DNA of 64,000 nt. It comes from Sphingobacteriales bacterium. Lineage in GTDB: Bacteria > Bacteroidota > Bacteroidia > Chitinophagales > CAIOSU01. This document shows, piece after piece, positions 9,018-17,258 of the stretch. Location: the NCBI GenBank assembly GCA_027483645.1, contig JAIXUD010000008.1, positions 1 to 64,000 on the forward strand, read 5' to 3'. The notes beneath the pieces are model-generated. The model ran no database searches. It was not told the DNA's origin and was given only the letters and a program-made list of their open reading frames with translations. Each line of letters opens with the position of its first letter. The first letter of the stretch is position 1. Made by a program: the position numbers and the translations under genes.

Positions 9018-10058
9018 TTATTTTAAAGATTGGTCGCCACCATTGTAATTGCCTATTCGCAACGCCACATTCTCCCTAATGTCCATCCAAAACAGGTTAT
9101 AATCGGCAACGTGGTATACCTCCATTTTTACCAAAAAGGAGAAAGGTATCTTGGGCTTTGTAATCCATAGCAAACCATTATGTACGCGGGCCCTTAGGCT
9201 CTTGCCATATATTCGCCGGTACTTCCAGCCTACTAGGCCCTTCGCTTGGCCCGCATCGCTAAAGGTGGTATCGTTAGACCAATTGATGGGATTGATGCAG
9301 ACCGCGCCCTTGCAGATGGTATCATAAAAGCTCGGCACATACCCATCGGCATAAGCGCCCCAAGCTACATAGCAACCCGTTGTGTTTGCATCGCTGCAAG
9401 GGGATAGGTTGGTAAACGTCTCCGCCTTGAAGGGGAAGCCCACCATGTAAGCGGCTACTAGTTGCGCAGCCAGCGGCTTGCCATCAAAAAACTCTTTCAT
9501 CAACCTAATGGAGTGGAAAGTGCCTTGGCTATGCGAGGCGATGATGATGGGGCGGCCGTTGTTGTAATGCTCTAGATAGTATTCGAAGGCGGACTTTACA
9601 TCTTGGTAAGCTAATGCTAAGGCTTCTTTACCACCAAGGTGCAGGTTGAAAAACGACCTTATGTGTGCTTGCCGGTAGCGGGGTGCATATATTTTGGCTG
9701 AGCCATTGAATACCGTGGCTTGGTGCCTTAGCGGCATATTGTCTGTGTAGGTATTGATGTCTGCATTGCCTAGGTCGGCATTCCAAGGGTCACCGTTGTA
9801 GTAAGTAGTAGGGTGTATATAAAATACATCCACCGTAGCATTTGCTTGGTTTTCTTTTATCTTTTTGTTTGGGGTAACATCGGCTTGATCGGCAGTAGTG
9901 GGTAGGGCCGCCCAGTTGGAAAGGTTGCTATAATCGGGCTTTGCAGGAACGGGCGATTCGGCAAAAGGGTAGGGTATTTCTTGTTTTCTGGGTTGCGCGC
10001 TAGCGGAAACGGTAAAAAGGAAAAGGCTTAAGAAGCAGAAAATTAGTGATGGTTTCAT
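9018..10058 (-). CDS. secreted DUF3089 family alpha/beta hydrolase
   Basis: A 346-residue exported protein with a signal peptide ending near SASAQ (about 22). It carries the DUF3089 features: VFYIHPTTYYNG early, then the nucleophile elbow SHSQGT at about 178, and a late His in VYHVADYNLFW. These resemble a lipase-like serine hydrolase with an alpha/beta fold. It stands alone, convergent to nothing and divergent from dcd. The substrate is unknown. Confidence 0.87.
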   Translation of the reverse strand: MKPSLIFCFLSLFLFTVSASAQPRKQEIPYPFAESPVPAKPDYSNLSNWAALPTTADQADVTPNKKIKENQANATVDVFYIHPTTYYNGDPWNADLGNADINTYTDNMPLRHQATVFNGSAKIYAPRYRQAHIRSFFNLHLGGKEALALAYQDVKSAFEYYLEHYNNGRPIIIASHSQGTFHSIRLMKEFFDGKPLAAQLVAAYMVGFPFKAETFTNLSPCSDANTTGCYVAWGAYADGYVPSFYDTICKGAVCINPINWSNDTTFSDAGQAKGLVGWKYRRIYGKSLRARVHNGLLWITKPKIPFSFLVKMEVYHVADYNLFWMDIRENVALRIGNYNGGDQSLK

Positions 10059-10226
10059 AGCGCAGTAAAATCAAAAGCCCTTTAATTTGGTAAAGTTACA
10101 TTTTGAAACAACGACTTTTATTAGGAAGTTTCATTTTGTTCAATTTTTTTTGAAAATTGTTTTTGGGGTAATATAGCAAGGAATGTAGGATGGGCTTGGA
10201 AATAGGAAATAGTATACGACAAGATG

Positions 10227-10316
10227 ACCACAAAGAACACTAAGATTAAAAACACAAAGTTCACAAAGCATTTCTTGGTGTTCTTAGTGCCTTTTTCCTA
10301 GTGTACTTCGTGGTTA
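10227..10316. repeat. imperfect palindrome of ACAAAG/ACACTAAG words
   Basis: The left side reads ACCACAAAGAACACTAAG and the right side TTGGTGTTCTTAGTGCC...CTAGTGTACTTCGTGGT, so the halves are roughly inverted. The centre holds AAACACAAAGTTCACAAAGC. A second element with the same words lies at 12705-12789. Confidence 0.8.
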
Positions 10317-10374
10317 AACTACATTACACCTTTCAGACAAAAAGGAGTTTGAAGCAAGTACTTGATACTTGATA

Positions 10375-10394
10375 CCTGCCTACCGGCAGGCAGG
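10375..10394. repeat. short CCTGCC/GGCAGG hairpin
   Basis: CCTGCCTACCGGCAGGCAGG, a REP-like palindrome common in Bacteroidota gaps. Translated, it gives YRQAG-type artefacts, which is why the longer dcd start upstream is rejected. Confidence 0.7.
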
Positions 10395-10418
10395 CTCACT
10401 ATTTGATACTAAAAAGAT

Positions 10419-10426
10419 TAAATTTG
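10419..10426 (+). promoter_or_regulatory. -7 box of dcd
   Basis: TAAATTTG is a perfect Bacteroidota -7 element 30 bases upstream of the dcd ATG. No properly spaced TTTG was seen. Confidence 0.5.
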
Positions 10427-10455
10427 CCTCCCCATTCAATTTAACACCAAGCAAC

Positions 10456-10992
10456 ATGATACTTTCTGATAGCCAAATACTTGCCGAAATGGAGCTCGGC
10501 AGCATTCTTATTGAGCCGTTTCGCCGTGAGTGTTTGGGCAGCAACTCTTATGATGTGCACTTGGGCCGCTACCTGGCCATGTATACCGACCGTGTGTTGG
10601 ATGCCAAGAAACATAATAAGATAGAGGAGTTCATCATCCCTGAAGAAGGTTTTGTACTGCAACCGGGCAACCTATACCTGGGTGTAACTGAAGAGTATAC
10701 CGAAACCCACAACCACGTCCCTTTCTTAGAGGGCAAAAGCAGCGTAGGCCGATTAGGCATCGACATCCATGCTACCGCCGGCAAGGGCGATGTGGGCTAC
10801 TGCAACACTTGGACACTGGAAATATCTTGCGCCATGCCTGTACGTATATATGCCGGTATGCCGGTTGGGCAGCTTATCTATTTTATGGTGCAGGGCGAGG
10901 TGGAGCGCCTATACAACAAAAAAGACGACGCCAAATACAACAACCGCACGCTTAGGCCACTCGAAAGCATGATGTGGAAGAATAAATTTTAG
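10456..10992 (+). CDS. dcd: dCTP deaminase
   Basis: A 178-residue trimeric dUTPase-fold enzyme that converts dCTP to dUTP and ammonia, feeding dTMP synthesis. It begins MILSDSQILAEME, typical of Dcd. The conserved block EGKSSVGRLGIDIHATAGKG and the catalytic GYCNTWTLEIS (Glu at about 126) are present. The chosen ATG excludes 29 upstream codons that translate a palindromic repeat (MIPAYRQAG...). The gene ends before a 200-bp palindromic element and is probably monocistronic. Confidence 0.95.
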   Translation: MILSDSQILAEMELGSILIEPFRRECLGSNSYDVHLGRYLAMYTDRVLDAKKHNKIEEFIIPEEGFVLQPGNLYLGVTEEYTETHNHVPFLEGKSSVGRLGIDIHATAGKGDVGYCNTWTLEISCAMPVRIYAGMPVGQLIYFMVQGEVERLYNKKDDAKYNNRTLRPLESMMWKNKF

Positions 10993-11021
10993 TCTTTTTT
11001 TCTAATTTGTAACAAAACGTA

Positions 11022-11223
11022 CGTCATTGCGAGGAGCGACTTTGCGCCTTTCGCGCAATGGAGCGACGCGGCAATCCCTTTACAAGGCAAGTGAATTTGC
11101 CTGGCCGCGGCTTTAATTATATTATGTATTGGTTTATTGGTTATCGCACATCATTCTTCGGGGCATGGGATTGCTTCGTCATTGCACTACGCGAAAGGCT
11201 TCGTTTCATTCCTCGCAATGACG
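11022..11223. mobile_element. MITE-like palindromic element A
   Basis: About 200 bp with inverted ends CGTCATTGCGAGG (11022-11034) and CCTCGCAATGACG (11211-11223), and further inverted words inside (GCGCAATGGAGCGACGCGGC against TTGCTTCGTCATTGCACTACG). It codes for nothing. It lies between convergent dcd and a COG3014 gene, where it could also stop transcription. Similar CATTGCGAGGAGCGA elements are known from many bacterial genomes. Confidence 0.8.
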
Positions 11224-11244
11224 GTAAGTGTTAGCAATGGCACA

Positions 11245-12669
11245 TTACTGCCCCCAAATCCCCTCCAAAGGTTTATTCACTGTTTCCAAACTACTATACG
11301 TTACAAATGCCGTGCGGCCTTTCGTTATCACCACGGTTATGGGTTGCTCACGGGTGCCGGTGGGCCCAGCGGTTTGTAGGGTGAGGTTGTGCGTGCCGGG
11401 TGGCAGGCTGATGCGGGTATAGAATATGTCGTGCGGAAGGGTTTGCCAGTTGCGGGTATCGGCCCGTTCGCTGATGGCGCTGGCTAAGTTGAGCGCAAGG
11501 CCCAAGCCCTCGTTTTTAGTTCGCGCTACTTCCGATGCTGCCAGCTTGAGCGCCGTGCGAATCACTGCCTCCCCAATCTCGCGCATAATGCGGTCTCGCA
11601 GGTTTTGTATGGCAATCGCGTTGATGTCCTCACCCATATCCAACGCATGTTTCTGCCCGTTAAATATCAGGTTGGCCGAGCGGTACAACGGTATGCGCTC
11701 CACAAACTTCGGCACCACCACACGTACTATTCGGGTATTCAGCAAGCCTTGCTTTTCTTCCTTGCCCAAACTCTCCGCAGGGAAGGGGATAACCAAATCC
11801 AGTTCTTCGTTTTTAAGTGTAAGCGCGCCGCCCTCGCCGGGTATTACCGTAAAGCTCAACGCCCACTCCGCCTTTACTGGGCTAAGGCCATTATGCCAGA
11901 AGAACACCAAGTCGCCCGTTTCAGCATTGCTAGGCGGCTGGTATTGTTGGTTGAATTCCTTTTCATATTGCGCCAGCTCTTGTTTAAAGCCCATCTTCCA
12001 AGCTGTGCGCATCAGGTCTTGGGTCAATTGTGCGGGCACGCCTACCCCATAATCTTTGCTATAGTCGTTCTTATAAACCTCGTAGGCATTTCGGTAGGCA
12101 ATAAATGCATCGTTGGTTTGCCCAGCCGCTTCATACACCATGCCCATCATGCTATGCGCAAAGGCATCTTGCTTGTAGGTAATATTCTTTTTACGGATGT
12201 CGTTAATCTGGTTGAGCTGTAGGTTTATGCGGCGTATCTCTACCAGTGCTCCTTCATAATCACTCAAACTCATGAAGTTTTTGGCTTGGAAGTAGTGCAT
12301 CAGCACTGCTTCAAAGTCCTCCGCCTGATAGGGGATGATATTAGGGTTTGCGAGAAATGACAGCGCTTCCAGCCCATAATTCTTCTGGTAATCCTCCACC
12401 ATACGGTCGGCCGCCAGTAGGGCTTCTTTGCTGGTTTTGTAGTCGCCCAGCATTTGTGCTACCACGCCTTTGTTAAGGTAGTACAGTACTTTTACCTTGT
12501 CTTTCTTCGCATTTTTGTTTTCTAGCCGCTTTTGTGCCTCTTCCATTTCCCCCATGGTAAACGCATCCTGAAACGCCAAGTTGCGCTGGTAATAGCTGCC
12601 GCATGCCCCGAAAAGGAACAGCGCCATTACTAAGGCTGGGTATAGGATATGTTTAGGGCTGAAGTACAT
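11245..12669 (-). CDS. COG3014 family lipoprotein
   Basis: A 474-residue lipoprotein; the lipobox LFGAC places the lipidated Cys at 23. The first 250 residues are TPR-like helices (GDYKTSKEALLAADRMVEDY; SDYEGALVEIRRINLQLN), and the rest is beta-rich, matching the COG3014 architecture as I know it. It lies 138 bases downstream of an LpoB-like gene on the same strand, a pairing that is common for COG3014. Together they may support cell wall or envelope assembly; this role is inferred from context only. Confidence 0.82.
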   Translation of the reverse strand: MYFSPKHILYPALVMALFLFGACGSYYQRNLAFQDAFTMGEMEEAQKRLENKNAKKDKVKVLYYLNKGVVAQMLGDYKTSKEALLAADRMVEDYQKNYGLEALSFLANPNIIPYQAEDFEAVLMHYFQAKNFMSLSDYEGALVEIRRINLQLNQINDIRKKNITYKQDAFAHSMMGMVYEAAGQTNDAFIAYRNAYEVYKNDYSKDYGVGVPAQLTQDLMRTAWKMGFKQELAQYEKEFNQQYQPPSNAETGDLVFFWHNGLSPVKAEWALSFTVIPGEGGALTLKNEELDLVIPFPAESLGKEEKQGLLNTRIVRVVVPKFVERIPLYRSANLIFNGQKHALDMGEDINAIAIQNLRDRIMREIGEAVIRTALKLAASEVARTKNEGLGLALNLASAISERADTRNWQTLPHDIFYTRISLPPGTHNLTLQTAGPTGTREQPITVVITKGRTAFVTYSSLETVNKPLEGIWGQ

Positions 12670-12704
12670 TAGCTATTAGTTAGCCTTGAGGTTGACAAAA
12701 TTGA

Positions 12705-12789
12705 ACCACCAAGTACACAAAGTAAAAGCACAAAGAACACTAGGAATGCTTTGTGTACTTTGCGAAATCCTTAGTGTTCTTTGTGTTTA
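12705..12789. repeat. imperfect palindrome of ACAAAG/ACACTAAG words (second copy)
   Basis: The left half (ACCAAGTACACAAAGTAAAA, GCACAAAGAACACTAGGAA) is mirrored by the right half (TTTGTGTACTTTGCG, CCTTAGTGTTCTTTGTGTTT). It shares its vocabulary with 10227-10316 but is not the same sequence. It sits between the LpoB-like and COG3014 genes. Confidence 0.8.
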
Positions 12790-12807
12790 AAACACACGTC
12801 ACCAAGC

Positions 12808-13398
12808 TCAATTCTCAATATACTTCTTGATTTTTTTGTTGCCTATCCATACCTTTTCGTTGGTTTCAAGGTCGGTAAGGGTAAGGTCTACATAGTAGGT
12901 TACGGTTTTCTTTTTGCCGTACTCGTCCACAATGCTATTGATGCTGCCCTGCAACATATAGTCGGCACCTTTCTCCTTGCCCCAAGCCTTAGCCGTTTCC
13001 GGCGAAGAGAAGTTTTGCTGGTCGCCGCGCTCCTCACGTATTTCCTCGCGGGCATCTTTGCCAGCGGCCAATTTTATCAAGCCACTGTTTAGCAATTCGC
13101 GCTCAATATCATTAATAAAGGTCTCGCTGCCAATGTGCTCGTGGCTTTTGTTGATGATGGTGCCCACAATAATACGTGGCGGGTTGTTAGTGCGGCCCAC
13201 AAACTCCTGCCTCCATGGGCGGCTCAAGGCATCTCTGGTCATTTCCTCGGCCACTAGGCGGCTATCGGTATCGTTCCAGCGGCCGCTTAGGTCAATTTGT
13301 TCGTTAGGGTCAAGCCGCTCCACGGTACGGGTGGTACTGCAAGAAAACATTACTAGTGCCATGAAGGCCAAAATCGGGTAAAATGTCAGGGTTTTCAT
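12808..13398 (-). CDS. LpoB-like penicillin-binding protein activator lipoprotein
   Basis: A 196-residue lipoprotein with a lipobox MFSC (Cys at about 20). Characteristic LpoB phrases are present: EMTRDALSRPW, PRIIVGTIINKSHEHIG, DIERELLNSGLIKL, GADYMLQGSINSI and YYVDLTLTDLETNEKVW. LpoB homologues reach through the periplasm to stimulate PBP1b in Proteobacteria; the Bacteroidota role is less clear. The start at 13398 is preferred over one 32 codons upstream because the signal peptide starts there and a palindrome fills the extension. It probably leads an operon with the COG3014 gene. Confidence 0.88.
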   Translation of the reverse strand: MKTLTFYPILAFMALVMFSCSTTRTVERLDPNEQIDLSGRWNDTDSRLVAEEMTRDALSRPWRQEFVGRTNNPPRIIVGTIINKSHEHIGSETFINDIERELLNSGLIKLAAGKDAREEIREERGDQQNFSSPETAKAWGKEKGADYMLQGSINSIVDEYGKKKTVTYYVDLTLTDLETNEKVWIGNKKIKKYIEN

Positions 13399-13420
13399 AA
13401 TGGTGCGTTTTTTGTGTTGC

Positions 13421-13499
13421 GGTTCGACAGATGTCGAACCTTGGTTTTCCATTTGTTGTTGGCAATTGGCAAATGCTATACCAATTTTATACAAATTTA
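13421..13499 (-). promoter_or_regulatory. promoter and leader hairpin of the LpoB-like gene
   Basis: TAAATTTG (13492-13499, read leftward) is a perfect -7 box. The roughly 90-base leader holds the hairpin GGTTCGACAGATGTCGAACC (13421-13440), whose 9-base arms pair perfectly. Whether this is regulatory or another dispersed palindrome is open. Confidence 0.5.
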
Positions 13500-13552
13500 G
13501 GGTTAAATGCTGATTTCAATCCGTAGCAATAACGTTATCACCAATTAATAGG

Positions 13553-14194
13553 ATGCCTGAAGAGCCAGAAGAAAAAAAAGACGTGTTGTTGCCGTTCCTG
13601 TTTCCGGCCATCCTTACCGTAGTATTGGTAATGATAAAGCTGTTTGAGGTAACTCAGGAGATGCCCCTATATATGCTTGGTATACGCCCACGGCAAATAG
13701 ACGGCTTGTTGGGTATTATTACCAGCCCGCTCATCCATGGCGATTGGCAGCACTTGCTTTCCAACGCCTCGCCGATACTGGTATTGGGTTGGATGGTAGG
13801 CTACTTTTACCCCCGAGCATCGCTAGGCGTGCTGTTGCATAGCTGGTGGGCTACGGGTGTGTTGGTTTGGCTAATGGCTGGGGGTAGCGCCTGGCACATT
13901 GGCGCCAGTGGGGTAGTGTATGCTTGGGCGTTCTTTTTAGTGGCCAGTGGCACCTTGCGCAAAGAGCGCCGCCGAAGTGTAGTTGTGGCCTTGATAATTG
14001 TACTCTATGGTGGACTCATTTGGGGCATGATGCCCGGGCAGATTGGCATTAGCTGGGAGAGCCACATGGCGGGTGCCGCCGTTGGCTTGGTACTTGCCCT
14101 ACTTTACCGCCATTATGACATACCCCCCTTAGAGCCCGACCCCTTTGAGGATGAGGTGGAAGAAGATGGTGTGGATTATAAGTATAGGGGGTAA
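13553..14194 (+). CDS. rhomboid family intramembrane serine protease
   Basis: A 213-residue membrane protein with about six helices. Catalytic serine 119 lies in GASG (117-120) and catalytic histidine 171 in ESHMAG. His67 and Asn71 in HLLSN form the oxyanion region. The acidic C-terminal tail (EPDPFEDEVEEDG) is cytoplasmic. It cleaves transmembrane substrates; which ones is unknown. It stands alone, with a repeat-rich gap downstream. Confidence 0.93.
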   Translation: MPEEPEEKKDVLLPFLFPAILTVVLVMIKLFEVTQEMPLYMLGIRPRQIDGLLGIITSPLIHGDWQHLLSNASPILVLGWMVGYFYPRASLGVLLHSWWATGVLVWLMAGGSAWHIGASGVVYAWAFFLVASGTLRKERRRSVVVALIIVLYGGLIWGMMPGQIGISWESHMAGAAVGLVLALLYRHYDIPPLEPDPFEDEVEEDGVDYKYRG

Positions 14195-14306
14195 TTTCTT
14201 TGGACCAAAGACGAAGGACGATAGACGATGGATGGAACGCGGACGACAGACAACGGACCACGCTTTGTTCTCTGTTAGTCTACTTTTTAAGGAACTGTTA
14301 AACGTG

Positions 14307-14464
14307 TGTCATCCCGAGTTTTTCACGAGGGACCTTCCGGCCTAAAAGAAAGGCTCTGGAATTACCCCAATATATCATAAACATAATGTGGCTTTGGATG
14401 CAAACGTATTGCGAAAGCAGTACATCAATTCCTGAAGGTCCCTCGTGAAAAACTCGGGATGACA
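14307..14464. mobile_element. MITE-like palindromic element B
   Basis: The terminal inverted repeats are perfect over 31 bases (14307-14337 and 14434-14464), starting TGTCATCCCGAG. The 96-bp centre has no coding capacity. TGTCATCCCGAG-type ends recur in many bacteria as non-autonomous elements. No transposase lies in the window. Confidence 0.85.
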
Positions 14465-14485
14465 GTATTTAGGGATTCACCGCCA

Positions 14486-14518
14486 GTCAATAACCAATAA
14501 CCAGTCAACCAATAACTA
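14486..14518. repeat. AATAACC phrase
   Basis: GTCAATAACCAATAACC followed by AGTCAACCAATAACTA. It lies between MITE B and the inverted GAC phrase, just downstream of the SPFH gene. Confidence 0.75.
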
Positions 14519-14561
14519 AAAAGCAACCATGGTCCTTCGTCTTTGGTCCTTCGTCCAAAAA

Positions 14562-15371
14562 TCAATCTTTCAACAGCACGGGCAATCCATCGCTATCACC
14601 TATCACCACAATTTTGGTATTGGGCGATTTGGCGAGCTCCAAGGTAGCCTCAATGGCTTTAAACTTCAACACGTTATCGCTCAAGTTGGCTGATAGCGAC
14701 CGATTGTACGCGGCCAAGCCATCGGCTTCTATCAATAAGCGCTGGGCTTCTAGCGTAGCTTTCTTCAGTTTAAACTCATACTCCTGGCTTTCTTGCTCTT
14801 GGCGCAGTTTCGCCTCAATGGCATCACTTATCGATTTCGGCAAGGTAATTTCTTGAATGATAACGCGCTCTACCAAAATGTAATGCTCCTTAAGGGCAGG
14901 CACCATGGCAGCCATTATCTCTTGTTGCAGCACTTCTTTTTTGGCTGAGTACAACTCATCGGCAGTGTAGCGGCCAAGTATGGTAGATACCGCACCGCGA
15001 GCCTCTGGCTTAATAAACAGGTTCTTATAATCCGTATTGATGCCCTGTATTAAGTAAGGAAGTTTATCAATTACTAAACTGAACTGCACATTTATCTTGC
15101 ACTTTACGCCAAGGCCATTTTTGGTATTGGCGTTAACATCCAAGTTATCGCCCTGCTTGCGGGTGTCAATATTGATTATCTTGGTCCAAGGCAGTACCAT
15201 TTTTAGGCCTGGGTCGTACACCTTAGTCATGTTGATGCCGGTAATGTTGTTCTCCAGCACGCCATGGAAGCCCACGGGTACCCTATCAAAAAACTTACTG
15301 GAGAAAACCCAAACCAGCAATACAATTATAATGAGGATAAAGATAACGCGGTATGAAGAGCCTGATCTCAT
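14562..15371 (-). CDS. SPFH/prohibitin family membrane protein
   Basis: A 269-residue protein with one N-terminal membrane helix (about 8-26) followed by an SPFH/Band 7 domain (PVGFHGVLENN to about 190) and a helical, Ala/Glu-rich tail (EYEFKLKKATLEAQRLLIEADG). This is the prohibitin-like arrangement, which forms large ring scaffolds in membranes and often shields the FtsH protease. It overlaps the end of gldB by 4 bases and so is translated with it. No protease gene is nearby. Confidence 0.9.
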   Translation of the reverse strand: MRSGSSYRVIFILIIIVLLVWVFSSKFFDRVPVGFHGVLENNITGINMTKVYDPGLKMVLPWTKIINIDTRKQGDNLDVNANTKNGLGVKCKINVQFSLVIDKLPYLIQGINTDYKNLFIKPEARGAVSTILGRYTADELYSAKKEVLQQEIMAAMVPALKEHYILVERVIIQEITLPKSISDAIEAKLRQEQESQEYEFKLKKATLEAQRLLIEADGLAAYNRSLSANLSDNVLKFKAIEATLELAKSPNTKIVVIGDSDGLPVLLKD

Positions 15372-16405
15372 GGTTTAGGTTTATATTTTGAACGGGTAAG
15401 AAGCGCCTGCGGATCTAGTTCCAACAACTCTTCAAACTTCGTATCGGGGTTTTCCTGCATAAATTTACGAACGATCTGCCAACCTACCCAACTTCCTGCA
15501 TTGCCTGGCGATTCGGGCGGCATGCCACTGGTAAATGGGCCTGGGTAAATATACTTACGGTTTTCCAGCATCTCGGTAGCGTACAGCAGCTTTTTATCCA
15601 AAAAGAATTTCCACATATCGGCCTCATTGGCTTGGCACCACCGCTGCTGTTCGGCGGTGTAGTCAATCTTTAGGTGGTCTTCAGTATCAGGCAACACCAA
15701 GTCTAGGAAGTAGAGTTGTATGCCATTGTGTATCATCTCTGCTAGCAGGGTACTGTTTTTCGGGGTGGTTTCGAAGGCCATTCCGTACATCACCTTCATG
15801 GCGTGCGGTACTAGGTATTCTTTTGTAAGCGTTTGCTGTGCGTATAAGGGCAGGCTGCTGGGGTAATCAAACTCCGGCCCCAAGTGCATATCTAGGCTTA
15901 AAGCCAATATGGTGGTATCGTAAGTAACGGCTGCCCGCTCAAAAAACGAGATGCAGGTAATTACTTTCGGTATCGGTTTGCTAGGGAAATAGTGCTTGTA
16001 GTATTTAAAGGCGGTAGTAAGCTCCTCCTGCGCTTTATCAAATGGGGTGAATGCCGCATACGACTCTGCCAGCAGGTTGCGAGCCATGGTATCGTGCAGG
16101 AAGGCATTGTAGCCGCGCATCGCTTGTTCGGGCTGCATTTCCAAACTGCCTAGGCCCATAATCAGGTTGCCCCACACATCCATAAACTGAGGGTACTGGG
16201 CTTGCAATTGTTGCAGGCTGGCCACCAAATTCGCAGTATCCACTTGTAGTAGGTCGTGCTCAAACCTTTGTACCTGCAAGGCCACCTCAATGGAAGACAC
16301 ATCGGGTTTTTTGCTAGATTTGTTGCCATCGCAGCCGCTTAGTAGCAAGGCTATGCCTAGCGTAAACAGTGATAAATTGCGCAAAAAGCTGTTATTTGTG
16401 CTCAT
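15368..16405 (-). CDS. gldB: gliding motility lipoprotein GldB
   Basis: A 345-residue lipoprotein with lipobox LLSGC (Cys25). The late block PPESPGNAGSWVGWQIVRKF and the mid region FFERAAVTYDTTILALSLDMHLG match the GldB family, which is related to HExxH-type DUF2268 proteins but lacks an obvious intact zinc motif here. GldB is needed for gliding and T9SS function in flavobacteria, consistent with the many T9SS cargo genes in this window. It is co-translated with the SPFH gene and divergent from a beta-barrel gene. Confidence 0.88.
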   Translation of the reverse strand: MSTNNSFLRNLSLFTLGIALLLSGCDGNKSSKKPDVSSIEVALQVQRFEHDLLQVDTANLVASLQQLQAQYPQFMDVWGNLIMGLGSLEMQPEQAMRGYNAFLHDTMARNLLAESYAAFTPFDKAQEELTTAFKYYKHYFPSKPIPKVITCISFFERAAVTYDTTILALSLDMHLGPEFDYPSSLPLYAQQTLTKEYLVPHAMKVMYGMAFETTPKNSTLLAEMIHNGIQLYFLDLVLPDTEDHLKIDYTAEQQRWCQANEADMWKFFLDKKLLYATEMLENRKYIYPGPFTSGMPPESPGNAGSWVGWQIVRKFMQENPDTKFEELLELDPQALLTRSKYKPKP

Positions 16406-16458
16406 ATTCTATAAAACCAGCTTAAAATTACAGTATTCAAGCTTAATACAGACTAGTG

Positions 16459-17151
16459 ATGAAGAAAATATTAATAATGCTTTTGCTGTGGCTATCAGTT
16501 GCCTGTTTAAATGCGCAGACGGATGCGCCCCGCTTACGATTTGGTATTACCACCAGCCCGGCCATCAGTTGGCTAAAGGGTGCTGATAAAAACGTGGAAA
16601 GCGGTAAGGTGAGGGCGGGCTTTGAGTATGGTTTGTTGTTGGATATAAACCTAAGCGACAAGCACCAAAACTACATGATATCGACTGGCATTACTGGCTT
16701 ATTGGCTGGGGGCAATGCTATATATGATACCTTAATTCTTCCTTTCGATTCGGTAGGCTATAGAAATGATATAGATGCGCGCTTTAAGATGCAATATGTA
16801 AACATCCCCATCAGCCTCAAGCTGAAAACCAACCAGATTGGCTACATTACTTATTTTGGCCAGATTGGTTTTGTAACTGGGTTTCGCGTGGGTGCCCGGG
16901 TGGATAGCGAGGAACTGACTTACGAAAATGCCAAACTAATCAAGGATAACGAAACCGTGTTTAAGGCACCATTGTTCGCGCTGGGCCTTACGGTGGGCGG
17001 CGGCATTGAGTACGCGCTAAACGATAGAACCGCCCTTTTACTTGGAGTGAACTTTGTAAACAACTTCACCAACGGCGTTAAGGTACAAACTGAAGACAAG
17101 GATAAGCAGGCCTTTAAATACGTGGTTTTGCGTGCGGGGATACTGTTTTAA
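16459..17151 (+). CDS. outer membrane beta-barrel protein (PorT-like)
   Basis: A 230-residue exported protein: signal peptide to about residue 20 (ACLNAQ), then alternating beta strands with aromatic ends and a C-terminal strand ending RAGILF, as in outer membrane barrels. The size and strand pattern fit the PorT/outer-membrane-beta-barrel family; a true PorT role in T9SS is not proved. The ATG at 16459 is preferred to the adjacent GTG. It is divergent from gldB with 53 bases between. Confidence 0.75.
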   Translation: MKKILIMLLLWLSVACLNAQTDAPRLRFGITTSPAISWLKGADKNVESGKVRAGFEYGLLLDINLSDKHQNYMISTGITGLLAGGNAIYDTLILPFDSVGYRNDIDARFKMQYVNIPISLKLKTNQIGYITYFGQIGFVTGFRVGARVDSEELTYENAKLIKDNETVFKAPLFALGLTVGGGIEYALNDRTALLLGVNFVNNFTNGVKVQTEDKDKQAFKYVVLRAGILF

Positions 17152-17226
17152 GGGTATTCGGAAAAGTTTTTTGCTAATTCTGCGTTAAGAAAGTAGTGAA
17201 AGTGTAAAAATATTGCGCATCTATAT

Positions 17227-17234
17227 TATATTTG
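17227..17234 (+). promoter_or_regulatory. -7 box of the RRM gene
   Basis: TATATTTG matches TAnnTTTG exactly, 25 bases before the ATG. No well-spaced TTTG is visible upstream. Confidence 0.5.
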
Positions 17235-17258
17235 GTGAGATACTGTTAAAAAACAATC

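Larger units (their letters stand above)
10059..10455. other. 397-bp gene-free gap
   Basis: Contains an ACAAAG-type imperfect palindrome (10227-10316), a short GC-rich hairpin (10375-10394) and the dcd -7 box (10419-10426). I see no gene in it. Confidence 0.7.
14202..14549. repeat. nested inverted repeat around a MITE
   Basis: The 18-base arm GGACCAAAGACGAAGGAC (14202-14219) has its exact complement at 14532-14549. Between them lie a GAC-type phrase to 14261, a 158-bp palindromic element (14307-14464) and an AATAACC cluster (14486-14518). This fills the 367-bp gap between the rhomboid and SPFH genes, which holds no gene. Confidence 0.85.

Noticed and set aside
10369-10455. N-terminal extension of Dcd
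   Set aside because: The 29 codons translate a palindromic repeat (YRQAG artefact); homologues start at MILSDSQ.
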